DNA from: Megaustenia siamemsis
Taxonomy: Eukaryota; Mollusca; Gastropoda; Stylommatophora; Ariophantidae
Direction of reading: 5' to 3'
NCBI GenBank assembly: GCA_032433765.1
Contig: JAVIAB010000024.1
Location: forward strand, 14,987,126 to 15,051,125
DNA: 64,000 nt
The translations under genes and the position numbers were made by a program. Every line of letters begins with the position of its first letter. Position 1 is the stretch's first letter. This document shows, in pieces, positions 54,669-64,000 of this stretch. The notes below the pieces were generated by a model, which made no database searches, was not told the DNA's origin, and saw nothing but the letters and a program-made list of their open reading frames with translations.

Positions 54669-55437
54669 AATCTGGCAGAAGAGATAGGGGTGCCATAACT
54701 TATGTAGCATATCTAGATCACAAATCACTTAATTTTCATAACATGGAGAACAAGGTCCCTCATATACATCAGATTACTTATCTACAACCTCAAAGAACAA
54801 GATGAACGCTTCATACATATCAAACCGCATCTCTATAATAACACAGAACACGAAGACAAGTTCTTCACACTTCACCACATCAGATCTCAAAATTCATCAA
54901 GCATACGCAAACACACCAAACTTCTCTAAGTCACATTAAATTTACACAATACTGAACTCATTTCACATTCCAAATCACATTTCAGTTAATTCACAAAATG
55001 AAGGACTAGCTTATAACAAACAAAATCACATTTCAAAATCTCACCATATCTATTATACAAACCAATTCACAAGAGCAAATAACTCTAAAGTCACAAAAAG
55101 TTACTTATAAAAATCAAGTCAATTTTCACAGCACCATAATAAGTTACAGCCCCTATGTTAAGAATGAACTTTGTTCCTGTTTTATATTAAAAGCTTGACA
55201 ACACAAACAGCAACTTCCTGTCTGTTTTAAAATACAATCGGAGAGGTCTAGAGGTAAGGTAAAGGCATCTGGACATGAAGATTCAAGATAACAGTGGAAA
55301 AAAAGGAAGTCCTATGTGCATTCTGTGCATGTTGAATAAATATTGGCAGTCAAGTTGAAAAGAGTACCCTTAAATGGCCACGACCTAGAAAAATTGTAAG
55401 GGAAAACATTTCTCTCGGCAGTAAAAATATGAGTTAC
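54669..55437. other. AT-rich sequence without recognised features
   Basis: Rich in cacatt/tcacat words but no clear period; no coding signal. Confidence 0.4.
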
Positions 55438-55690
55438 CACTATCTATCTATCTTTCGTTCGCCCGAAGTATTGTCAATATCTGCAATGTCATTTCCTGTA
55501 TAAATTTTACTGTCTTTTGTAACTCTTGCAGAGGCCCATATAGTTTTGTCTATAGTGGGCCAATGGATTTTCCTCAGTTTACTATATTCAGTGCAGTCTT
55601 GAAGTATGTGTTCAGCAGTCCACATGTACAAGTAGTTGAGGTGCTGATTTTGAATTTTGTATACATGTGACTATGGAGTCGATTGTGTAT
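55438..55690 (-). mobile_element. Nimb/I-like LINE 3' end
   Basis: Reverse strand TAEHILQDCTEYSKLRKIHW, near-identical to 24540-24625; GATA tail at 55440. A small deletion removed the cysteine pair found in the other copy. Confidence 0.85.
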
Positions 55691-55889
55691 GAGTACCACT
55701 GAAGTCGGAGGATATCTGCCTATATAGTGTGGGTCACCACCTCACATTGAAGGCTATTAAATGAGTGCTAGGGATGCTAGTATGTACTGGGAAGAAAGAA
55801 ACCCACAAGGGCAGTGCCAAGTTAAAAACTGGTGAATGCAAACAAATGCAATCTAAAAACTGGATCTAAGATACTAGAAAACTTTCTTC

Positions 55890-56300
55890 TTCTTTTCACT
55901 TTCACTGATACCTAAAGGTGTCGTGGTTTATATCATTTGTCGTTCTTGAGCTGCTCGAACGGTCTGAATTAGTGATTTTCCTTTGTTGTTACATGTCTCT
56001 GTCACTGCATCTATCCATCTTCTTCTGGGTCTTCCTCTTGGATTTTTTCCATGCATTCTCGAGAAGAACGCCCTTGATGGTGATTGGTAAGGATTCATTC
56101 TGACCAGGTGGCCAAACCATTTAAATTGTTGTTGTTCTATATATTCTTGGCAGGGTTTTGTTCCTACTATTTTTCTTATGGTTTCATTTGGTATTCTATC
56201 TCTTCTTGTGTTGTTTGTTACTTTTCTCAAGCAACGCATCTCACATGTATTGATCTTTCTTACATGTGATTTAGTAAGGGTCTATGTTTGACTTTCATAG
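55890..56300 (-). mobile_element. RTE-like LINE C-terminal fragment
   Basis: 103-codon minus ORF: MRCLRKVTNNTRRDRIPNET, IEQQQFKWFGHLVRMNPYQS, NPRGRPRRRWIDAV. A further LINE family, distinct from RTE-A, RTE-B and LINE-C. Confidence 0.85.
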
Positions 56301-56544
56301 CACAAAGTTGGTATGAAGATGCTATTTATCATTTGTTGTTTAGCTGGCATAGAAATGTTTGGATGTCTTAGCAATGGTGAAAGCTGGTATGTGACAGCAT
56401 TTGCTTTTTGTATTCTCATGTCAATTTCTCTGTCTAGTTTTCCATCTTCTGTGAACATTAGGAAACTTTACCTAGCTTCAATTCATCAAACTCATGCTTC
56501 TATAACTTTGAAATTCTCAATCATTCATAATCATCGAGTGAAAT

Positions 56545-56725
56545 CTCCAAATCAAAGGTTGGCTACCATGGAGCACCATTCCGCTCTGTCTCTTGCTTTC
56601 ATAGTGCAAGTTGTCATAGGATGACTTGTTCATCTTTTGATGTTACTCGTCCACGTTAGTCTTGGTCTGCTTCTGCCTCTTTTCATAGTAGTTCTCTTTC
56701 CATTTTTAGTTGTTTTAAAACTGTC
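56545..56725 (-). mobile_element. RTE-B LINE 3' fragment
   Basis: aaaggttggctaccatggag, cttgttcatcttttgatgtt, ccacgttagtcttggtctgc match 6395-6520; an internal ~100-bp deletion joins to ctctttccatttttagttgt. Confidence 0.82.
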
Positions 56726-57019
56726 TTTGTTTTCATCAATCAATCATTCAGGCCAATGAAAAAGTCACTTTGTGTTTGCATCACATGTTTTCTATTCCCA
56801 TATTACATGCATCATCATCTTCCATCAGTCATTGGTTAAGGTTTCTTTTCTGGATCCATCCTCCCATATGTAGATGTGCCAGACTTTTGGAATCAGCCTG
56901 ACCATAATTTTCTGTTGAGCTTTGTTACTTTAACAAGCACTCTTTCAGGAATGATCATGAGAGAACTGTGATTTGAGATTTCCGATCCATAAACTTTTAC
57001 ATGGTCATTTAGTCTGATC

Positions 57020-57235
57020 TGGCGTCACTGCAGTTGAGACAATCCCATATCTGCTCTGCTCCAGTTGTAGCAACCATCAAAGTGTCGTCCACTGATTATT
57101 TTTGTCCCGCATTGATAGACAGAGTTGCGTTCTTTTTCCAATTGTTGTCCTCTGTGGCACCGTGCTCCAACATTGTTTTGTTATGTGGATCGCCCTCAGC
57201 TTCCTAGTCACCATCCTGTGAGTGGTGTTCTATAT
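57020..57235. mobile_element. Dispersed repeat shared with 41630-41840
   Basis: cccatatctgctctgctcca, gttgtagcaaccatcaaagt, cagagttgcgttctttttcc, followed by ttgtcctctgtggcaccgtg; same block order in both places. Confidence 0.6.
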
Positions 57236-57369
57236 GTGTGATATATATGTTATAAGGTGTTTTTTCTCCAACATTACAGAGGTGAGGAGATCATCACTCT
57301 CTTTAATTCATGCTGTTAACAAAGCAGCCATCGTGCTCAGAATGCACACTGAGAACTTGTGCTTTGGAT

Positions 57370-57446
57370 GATGAATCAATCTATTTACTAATGTCAATCT
57401 ATTTACTAATGTCAATCTATTTACTAATGTCAATCTATTTACTAAT
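57370..57446. repeat. 18-bp tandem repeat, 4 copies
   Basis: caatctatttactaatgt repeated. Confidence 0.9.
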
Positions 57447-57539
57447 AAGGTGCTACGAGCTGTTTATCTTTTGGCACCAATGCCTATCTGTATAAGTAGG
57501 AACTGCCATTGTGCCCGAAAAGAGTTGTGACTTCAGTGA

Positions 57540-57706
57540 CATTAGTTCCTCTCAGGCCAGATACGGCACATAGGGCAGGAACCATAACCCTCCACGTCTG
57601 ATGATGCATGTCTTATTCTGTTCCTTAAGCCAATAGTTGAGCTCTCTCTATTACTTGTTCCTCTTAGAGTTGCTTTTAGTTTTCCTATTTTCTTTTGCCA
57701 CCCGGT
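57540..57706 (-). mobile_element. LINE-D 3' end
   Basis: ggccagatacggcacatagg, gcaggaaccataaccctcca, cgtctgatgatgcatgtctt: the family terminus, reversed. Continues after the next minisatellite. Confidence 0.65.
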
Positions 57707-58165
57707 GTTCATATGAGTTCCTGGAACAGGAGTGTGTTCATATGAGTTCCTGGAACAGGAGTGTGTTCATATGAGTTCCTGGAACAGGAGTGTGTTCATA
57801 TGAGTTCCTGGAACAGGAGTGTGTTCATATGAGTTCCTGGAACAGGAGTGTGTTCATATGAGTTCCTGGAACAGGAGTGTGTTCATATGAGTTCCTGGAA
57901 CAGGAGTGTGTTCATATGAGTTCCTGGAACAGGAGTGTGTTCATATGAGTTCCTGGAACAGGAGTGTGTTCATATGAGTTCCTGGAACAGGAGTGTGTTC
58001 ATATGAGTTCCTGGAACAGGAGTGTGTTCATATGAGTTTCTGGAACAGGAGTGTGTTCATATGAGTTCCTGGCACAGGAGTGTGTTCATATGAGTTCCTG
58101 GAACAGGAGTGTGTTCATATGAGTTCCTGGCACAGGAGTGTGTTCATGTGAGTTCCTGGCACAGG
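57707..58165. repeat. 29-bp minisatellite, about 16 copies, inside a LINE-D fragment
   Basis: Unit gagttcctggaacaggagtg tgttcatat; near perfect, with aac/cac variants at the right edge. Confidence 0.96.
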
Positions 58166-58400
58166 AGTCTTCTTTCGTCCACTCTGAGCACACGACCGAT
58201 TTGCTTCCAGCATCTTCTCTATATGTAGCCTGATCTGTTTTCTTGTTTGGTTTCCTCTCTGGTTAAAGCAATCTATCAAAGCCAAAGTGACACAGGTCAC
58301 AGTCTCAGTTGTTGTGTCATTACATGACATTTTGCTGCCAAGACAGACAAGGTGGATAACTTTTGGTTGGAGTGGAGCTCATCACTAGTTGTAGTGTTCC
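58166..58400 (-). mobile_element. LINE-D fragment, upstream part
   Basis: One reverse frame reads WKQIGRVLRVDERR, the W+xIGxVLR motif. Together with 57540-57706 it flanks the minisatellite. Confidence 0.55.
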
Positions 58401-58409
58401 AAACAAGTA

Positions 58410-58660
58410 GATCTGAAGCCTTGTCTATCTATCTATCGACCTTTCGAGCTGTAGTCGGCCCATAGGGCATAGACTCAGATACTCTTTCCCTGTTTTGAAT
58501 TTTTTTTCTAGCAGTCTCAATCCTTGCAAAGATCTTTTATCAAATCTCGCCATTTGTCTCTGTTCTGACCAAATATCTTGATCTTATTCAGGGAGCTGAT
58601 TCCTGCTGCCTCGTAAGGCTTATAATAAGGGCTCTACGCTGTGGCCAATTTCACGTCATG
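58410..58660 (-). mobile_element. LINE-G 3' fragment
   Basis: atctatctatcgacctttcg, gagctgtagtcggcccatag, gatcttttatcaaatctcgc, tcttattcagggagctgatt. Confidence 0.8.
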
Positions 58661-58727
58661 TATATAGGTGCTTTTAAGAGTCTATACCAGGTCAGAATGT
58701 TCAAATTCGTCCATAGACAATCAACAT

Positions 58728-59025
58728 AAGGGTAAAGTATGAGGCTTGAATCGGCATCGTAGCACGTGAGTTTTCACCCATATGTGCTCGGCCACCTATC
58801 CAGAAGTGTTTGGAGACTTCTGGATAGTGCCGCTTCAAGCATATAAACTCACGATGCGAGGTGGCATTCCTCACTCTCCCAGAGTAATACCCTGGTACTC
58901 ATTTCTGCTAGCGACTGGGTCGACCGCGAGGGTATTTTTTTTCTAACCACAAATACAATTGACACTGCTTCCAGTGGGAATCGAACACGAGTTGTCCGAA
59001 TGTCGGTAGCCCAGTTGGGTGGTTT
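58728..59025 (-). mobile_element. SINE-C copy
   Basis: gggtaaagtatgaggcttga tail; tatccagaagtg...cttctggata hairpin at 58797-58826; ccagttgggtggtttttgtc head. Confidence 0.82.
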
Positions 59026-59464
59026 TTGTCACCATATTATCTGCTAGCGCTATTTTTTTTATAACGAAGATTCACCCACATGGGATATTAGCTGAGGGAA
59101 GTAATAATCTCCTGAGGTTATTAGATATGTGTATAATGACTAAACTATATTTAAAAAACAAAAACCATGAGACAAAAATAACATAGCACCTTTTTTGGGG
59201 AGACATGTGATGACTACTAAAGGGATGGAAAGGCCAGTCGTCTTTATCATCCGTCCTTAAAAGGACATAACCTTTTAGAGACTTACGATATAAAAAACAA
59301 TCTAGTATCCCTCAACAATAAGCCAGCGTGGTGAGTCTACAAAGACATCGATCAGAAAAAGAGCAACATCATCATGAAACATTGGCATCAAAGCACACAT
59401 TCACAAAGTTACATGCGGTTGCAGAACACCACATCCCATTTATTGGTATCTACCACAACCATTC

Positions 59465-59520
59465 ATTGTGGAAGGACATGATCACCTATGCCAACTGGTA
59501 TGGCACATGATGATGATGAT
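59465..59520 (+). mobile_element. RTE-A LINE 3' terminus
   Basis: tggaaggacatgatcaccta, tgccaactggtatggcacat, TGA-repeat tail. Confidence 0.75.
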
Positions 59521-59680
59521 TCACTGTCTTTACCACAACTATTCACTGGTATTTACCACAACTATTCACTGGTATTTACCACAACTATTCACTGGTATTT
59601 ACCACAACCATTCACTGTCTTTACCACAACCATTCACTGGTATTTACCACAACTATTCACTAGTATTTACCTCTTTAACT
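59521..59680. repeat. 23-bp tandem repeat, about 7 copies
   Basis: ttcactggtatttaccacaa cta; some units have tgtcttt instead of tggtattt. It starts right at the LINE tail. Confidence 0.92.
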
Positions 59681-59838
59681 CAGATATTCACCTCATCCAT
59701 CCATCAAATTCAGGCACCTTGTCATCTACAACCAGCCAAAGAACAAAAACAATAACAAATTCTGAATAGTGAAAATGAAATTTTTTTAAAAACCTGAAAT
59801 GATATGTATCAGCTGTTGAGACTTCAAACAGGGAATAC

Positions 59839-59879
59839 TTAGACACTCCAAGGTATTCACCATACCTTGGAGTGTCTAA
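59839..59879. other. Strong hairpin (17-18-bp stem)
   Basis: ttagacactccaaggta (59839-59855) pairs perfectly with taccttggagtgtctaa (59863-59879); the loop is ttcacca, whose outer t-a can also pair. Not followed by a clear T-run on plus. Confidence 0.85.
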
Positions 59880-60399
59880 CACTCCCCACCACTGGCTTCT
59901 TACTTCAAACAGGCCACACAACCATTATAATCTAAATAACTGTTGGCATCAAATATTTTCTCATTTCAAATAAAACCTCATCTCTACTCTAATACCAAAC
60001 GTCTAAAAATTTAAAAACCAATAACTTCTAATTTATAACCAAATATCTTTTTCAGTTTTCATCAGTAGTATCTGATGTTTTTTTTTTAATCGTCCATCTT
60101 TTGATGGATTTGAATTTCATTAGTTTTGAGTTATCTTTCTCTTGTCTTGAGTAAACATTCTTATAGATTGCACTTTGTCCATCTTTTGATTTTACTTTCA
60201 TTTCTAGCCTTGTGGAACATTTTTGCAAACTGCTGTTTGACTCTCTTTGATTTTACTCTCTCTCTCTCCCTATTGCTTGATGAAACTTTCTTACAGTCTG
60301 CTATTGTCCATCCTTTGATGTTGCTCTTTTATCATTTGTTCTGCTAATATTTTGCCTAGATTCTTACGGACTGATATTTATTCATCTCTTGATATTGCT

Positions 60400-61115
60400 T
60401 TTTCATCAATTGAGTTGTAAGTTCTTCACTCATATGCCTTTCCCATCAATTGGGTTTAAGTTCTTCACTCATATGCCTTTCCCATCAATTGGGTTGTAAG
60501 TTCTTCACTCATATGTCTTTCCCATCATTTCGGTTGTAAGTTCTTCACTCATATGCCCTTCTCATCAATTGGGTTGTAAGTTCTTCACTCATATGCCTTT
60601 TCCATCAATTGGGTTGTAAGTTCTTCACTCATATGCCTTTTCCATCAATTGGATTGTAAATTCTTCACTCATATGCCCTTCTCATCAATTGGGTTGTAAG
60701 TTCTTCACTCATATGCCCTTCTCATCAATTGGGTTGTAAGTTCTTCACTCATATGCCCTTCTCATCAATTGGGTTGTAAGTTCTTCACTCATATGCCTAT
60801 TCCATCAATTGGGTTGTAAGTTCTTCACTCATATGCCTATTCCATAAATTGGGTTGTAAGTTCTTCACTCATATGCCCTTCCCATCAATTGGGTTGTAAG
60901 TTCTTCACTCATATGCCTATTCCATCAATTGGGTTGTAAGTTCTTCACTCATATGCCCTTCTCATCAATTGGGTTGTAAGTTCTTCACTCATATGCCTTT
61001 TCCATCAATTGGGTTGTAAGTTCTTCACTCATATGCCTATCCCATCAGTTGGGTTGTAAGTTCTTCACTCATATGCCTTTTCCATCAATTGGGTTGTAAG
61101 TTCTTCACTCATATG
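60400..61115. repeat. 40-bp minisatellite, about 18 copies
   Basis: Unit ttcttcactcatatgccttt cccatcaattgggttgtaag; variants ccctt-ctc, ctat-tcc. Confidence 0.97.
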
Positions 61116-61129
61116 TCTTTAGTTCCAAC

Positions 61130-61345
61130 CTATATTGTTTCAAAGGTTTACCCAGCCTTTGAAAATGGGTACCATAAGTTCCCTCCTAAAAGGTAGAACG
61201 ATTTGACATAATCCTGGCCACATCACCCAAATGTGTCAGATGTTGAAAGGAATAAAATATGGGCATCAACAAAATATTCCCCATAATCCATATTCCCCAC
61301 ATTTCATATTTGAAAGTCACCCTTTTACTTTATTATACCCTTCTG
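61130..61345 (+). mobile_element. Diverged SINE body (A/E-like)
   Basis: tttacccagcctttgaaaat gggtacc, catcacccaaatgtgtcaga, ccttttactttatta follow the block order of SINE-A/E; the head is lost. Confidence 0.6.
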
Positions 61346-61732
61346 TGTTTTTCAACAATATCATGAATTTGTAATGCTTGAAATATACTGTAGGCAAATT
61401 GGTGTTAAAGTCAAATCAATTATGCAGGAATGACATATGTTAATGGAAAAATACTGTGACAATTGTAATAATAATTGAAGATTCTACAATTTGAGAAAAT
61501 TATAATTAAGCCAGATTGTGAGAACTTGATTCATTTGCACAGTTGATAGTTTAAATTTCACATCTGTCAGTAAAATCCTAGAGATTTTACAGAATACATG
61601 GGTGAAGATATCCTATGTTTATTAAATCCAGCTCATCTTTAAGATGTAGTTTCTGTAGGAGTGATCCCGACTTATGAATTGACACAAACATTTACATTTT
61701 CTTGCTTATTATTTGTAATAGTGGTAAAAAAA

Positions 61733-61986
61733 AAAAGTAAAGTACCCCCGTCACGCCAAGTGGCGTATAGGGAATATGGTGTTAGTGACCATATATTTTA
61801 CAGACCTTTGGCACATGATTTTTGGGGTAATGTGGTCGGTATTACGCCCATGCCGCTTCACTTTCCCTGACAAAAATCAGGTACCCATTAAAGGCTGGGT
61901 GAACCCGGAAGCCATCGGTTGGGATCGAACCCTACCTCTTGTCCTTTGTAGTCCAGTTCACTAACCACTGAGCTATCGCAGCTTCC
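61733..61986 (-). mobile_element. SINE-A copy
   Basis: From tail gtaaagtacccccgtcacgc to head actgagctatcgcagcttcc; box B gggatcgaaccctacc on the given strand. Confidence 0.92.
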
Positions 61987-62084
61987 AATAATGGTACTTT
62001 AATAAAACTAATTCTTATCCAGGAAAACAAAAACATTTCTAAGATTGACTAATGGGACATTTTGATGTAAAACCTTCAACTATA

Positions 62085-62290
62085 TATCGATCTATCGACC
62101 TTCCGAGCCGTAGCTGGCCCATAGGGCATAGACCCAGATACTCCCTCTCTTATCTGAATTTTTATTCTAGCAGTTTTCTTGTAAAGATATTTGATCAAAT
62201 CTCGCCATTTGTTTCTGTTCTGTGCAAGCAGCTCTATCTCATTGAGGGAGCTGATTCCTGCTGCTCTTGCCTCTCTGATCAATTCAACTA
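62085..62290 (-). mobile_element. LINE-G 3' fragment
   Basis: Minus frame: IREARAAGISSLNEIELLAQ, NRNKWRDLIKYLYK, then the tail PYGPATARKVDR ending in GATA-like repeats. Longest readable copy of this ending. Confidence 0.85.
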
Positions 62291-62419
62291 CAATTGTTAC
62301 AATTTAAGAACTGGAATATATTATAAGATATTCACATACAGGTTATGTTTCTCAAACGAGTAAGAGAACTAAAGTAGCAGTGACAAAAAGTCATACAGGG
62401 AGAAGCTTCACAGCATCTT

Positions 62420-62595
62420 AAAACTGAACTTGATATGCTGAAGGTGAATTTTCCAAACTTGACCCCAGAGAAACACTTGCAACAGTTATGGGTTTCATGG
62501 TTGAAACTGAACTTGATATGCTGAAGGTGAATTTTCCAAACTTTACCCCTGAGAAACACTTGCAATAGTTATGGGTTTCATCGGTTTGCAGTACC
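62420..62595. repeat. ~83-bp tandem duplication
   Basis: gaacttgatatgctgaaggt, gaattttccaaacttgaccc, gagaaacacttgcaacagtt recur about 83 bp later with three or four changes. Confidence 0.88.
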
Positions 62596-62639
62596 CAAGT
62601 GGGAAATTGAACAAAAACCATTATTTTCAATCTACTGAT

Positions 62640-62817
62640 GGAGCTTGAAGATACAAAGTACCATTTCTCTATTATCCATTTGAGCTGAAGATGGCATAAA
62701 GGGCAGAAATTCTAGACTCTTTGTGTCTGATGATCTTTGTTATCAAGTGTCTTGAACAGGACCTTCAGTGTATCTCGCCACACATCCCTGTACTGGGTGA
62801 GTTGCTCAATCTCTGCA
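62640..62817 (-). mobile_element. LINE-D 3' fragment
   Basis: Minus: IAEIEQLTQYRDVWRDTLKV and the terminus TTCTGCCCTTTATGCCATC; interrupted by SINE-B at 62818. Confidence 0.75.
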
Positions 62818-63125
62818 ATGGGAACTGGTTGGTCTCGAGGCAAGACGCCGCGCTCGAGACAGAGAGGTTGTGGGTTCAAATCCCGGCTACACTGGTTGGG
62901 ATTTTTATTTATAATTTCTCTCTGCGGCAACCACCCATGGTCTCAGCAGCGAGGCCCAGCTTGAAATATCAATTGCTCATCGACTGAAAAAATTAGTACC
63001 TCTGAAGATGGAGTTATCTGCCTGTGCAGCCAGGGACCCCTGTGCACACGGCTGCCAGGGAAAAATGGGTTAACACGCAAAATTCAGTTCCTAGTCTCTA
63101 GTGACGTCGTCAGAGGTAAAAGCTG
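62818..63125 (+). mobile_element. SINE-B copy
   Basis: gggaactggttggtctcgag, ttgtgggttcaaatcccggc (canonical box B), cacggctgccagggaaaaat, ctctagtgacgtcgtcagag. Best copy of the family. Confidence 0.9.
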
Positions 63126-63349
63126 GCGAATGAAAAAAAAATCTCTACAAAGGAAGTTGATACTTGCTGTTATTATCTAAGATAATAGAGATAAGAGATA
63201 TTACCCATGTTGTGACAAAAAGGCCTTCTTTTAACAAGAAAACAAATGATACAGTACAAACTTATGAAGGAAATATAAAATACAAAAGGGTACTTAAAAG
63301 CTGAATAGATCATATTCACAGAACGCCTCAGAGAGCTACACTGAGAATA

Positions 63350-63525
63350 GTCTTCACTGAACTCTAGATGGAATAAGAGCAAGATGAAGGCCATGAAAGA
63401 TGAAGAGTAGTTGATAAAGAAATGAAAGAAAGTAGATTTACATGGGTTGGGTTTGAAAGTCTGGCTGAAGAAAGACAGTGATAGCTTCTTCTTCCCAGCA
63501 TTCGCGAATTAAGTGGACCTGAATG
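63350..63525 (+). mobile_element. LINE C-terminal scrap
   Basis: In mixed frames it reads FTWVGFESLAEERQ-like sequence at 63440-63480 (tgggtttgaaagtctggctg). Weak. Confidence 0.4.
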
Positions 63526-63599
63526 TGTTGCATCGTTAGTTTACAACAAGTAGCAATATCTGTGCCTTTCAGCGAGACACATCCAACTACAAGACTACA

Positions 63600-63979
63600 T
63601 CTGTGCCTGTATACTGAGTGATTCGATGAGCATGATAAAAAAAGTGGAGGCGGGCTCTGTGCGCATGCAATGGGTAGAGTCGTTGCAGAAGTAAAAAATA
63701 AGTAAGGTCACCTTTGTCGATATCCCTGAACATGCGGGAGTACGGGAAAATGAAAGAGCGGACAGGTTGGTTAGCTGTGCTGTCATTGAGGATGGTCAAC
63801 TAATGGATCGGGCGGACATCATCAATGCCCTCCGAGATGTGGGAAAAGCACAGGACTTCGACGACCACGAATCCATGTCACTTCTTCGGATGAAAGAAAT
63901 GGGAGTTAAGATGGGCACAGCCAGAAATGAAAAACTTGGTGGGCGTGTAAGAAGACTTATCAACCAACACAGAACTTGA
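63600..63979 (+). pseudogene. LINE RNase H, second half
   Basis: Frame from 63612: ILSDSMSMIKKVEAGSVRMQ, WVESLQK, stop TAA at 63692, then KVTFVDIPEHAGVRENERAD, RLVSCAVIEDGQLMDRADII, to TGA 63977-63979. SDS carries the third RNase H Asp and NERAD the fourth; the tail after NERAD is typical of this family. One in-frame stop makes it non-functional. Only the 3' part of an element remains. Confidence 0.82.
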
Positions 63980-64000
63980 GTCGTCAGTCGCTGGACACTG

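Overview
This is eukaryotic, intron-rich, AT-rich genomic DNA from an animal. The mix of RTE-like and RNase-H-bearing non-LTR retrotransposons, several tRNA-derived SINE families and many private minisatellites fits a lophotrochozoan, perhaps a gastropod mollusc. That taxonomic guess is an inference from repeat style, not a marker match. No rRNA, functional tRNA, CRISPR or prokaryotic-style operon is present.

One host gene is supported. Its last 12 exons run on the + strand from 1919 to 33432, with an AATAAA signal at 33581; the 5' exons lie outside the window. All junctions are GT-AG and phase-consistent, and together they give 529 C-terminal residues: a basic and acidic low-complexity N-terminal part with an AT-hook (RGRPRK) formed across an exon junction, then a conserved-looking globular C-terminal part. 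The best guess is a nuclear, chromatin-associated protein of the QSER1/PRR12 (DUF4211) type. The gene model is strong; the family name is moderate. As sequenced, exon 4 carries a one-base deficit in an A-run (about 11784-11789) that breaks the frame.

The introns (1996-33384) hold repeats: a 57-bp x 24 array (3481-4851), a 39-bp array whose unit contains the real 3' splice site of exon 5 (12614-12811), a ~40-bp x 20 array of acceptor-like units before exon 8 (21275-22118), and further arrays before exons 11 and 12. They also hold many LINE pieces and SINEs, several with readable target-site duplications and clear nesting.

From 33600 to 64000 I see no host gene. The region is a mosaic of SINEs (families called A to G here), 5'-truncated or broken LINEs, a degenerate element with pogo/Tigger-like ends (49859-51496), and large minisatellites at 38535-38850, 42755-43452, 43735-46310, 48700-49820, 57707-58165 and 60400-61115. 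Two items stand out. One minisatellite appears to have grown out of the C-terminal cysteine/histidine coding segment of a retrotransposon (42755-43452). The other is an internally deleted LINE whose 5' and 3' ends are fused in frame (44852-45299).

Family labels used below: RTE-A and RTE-B are RTE-like LINEs whose 3' ends carry TGA repeats; LINE-C has a GAA-repeat tail; LINE-D and LINE-G are LINEs ending in a GATA-type tail; Nimb-like means an endonuclease/RT/RNase H element of the I/Nimb group.
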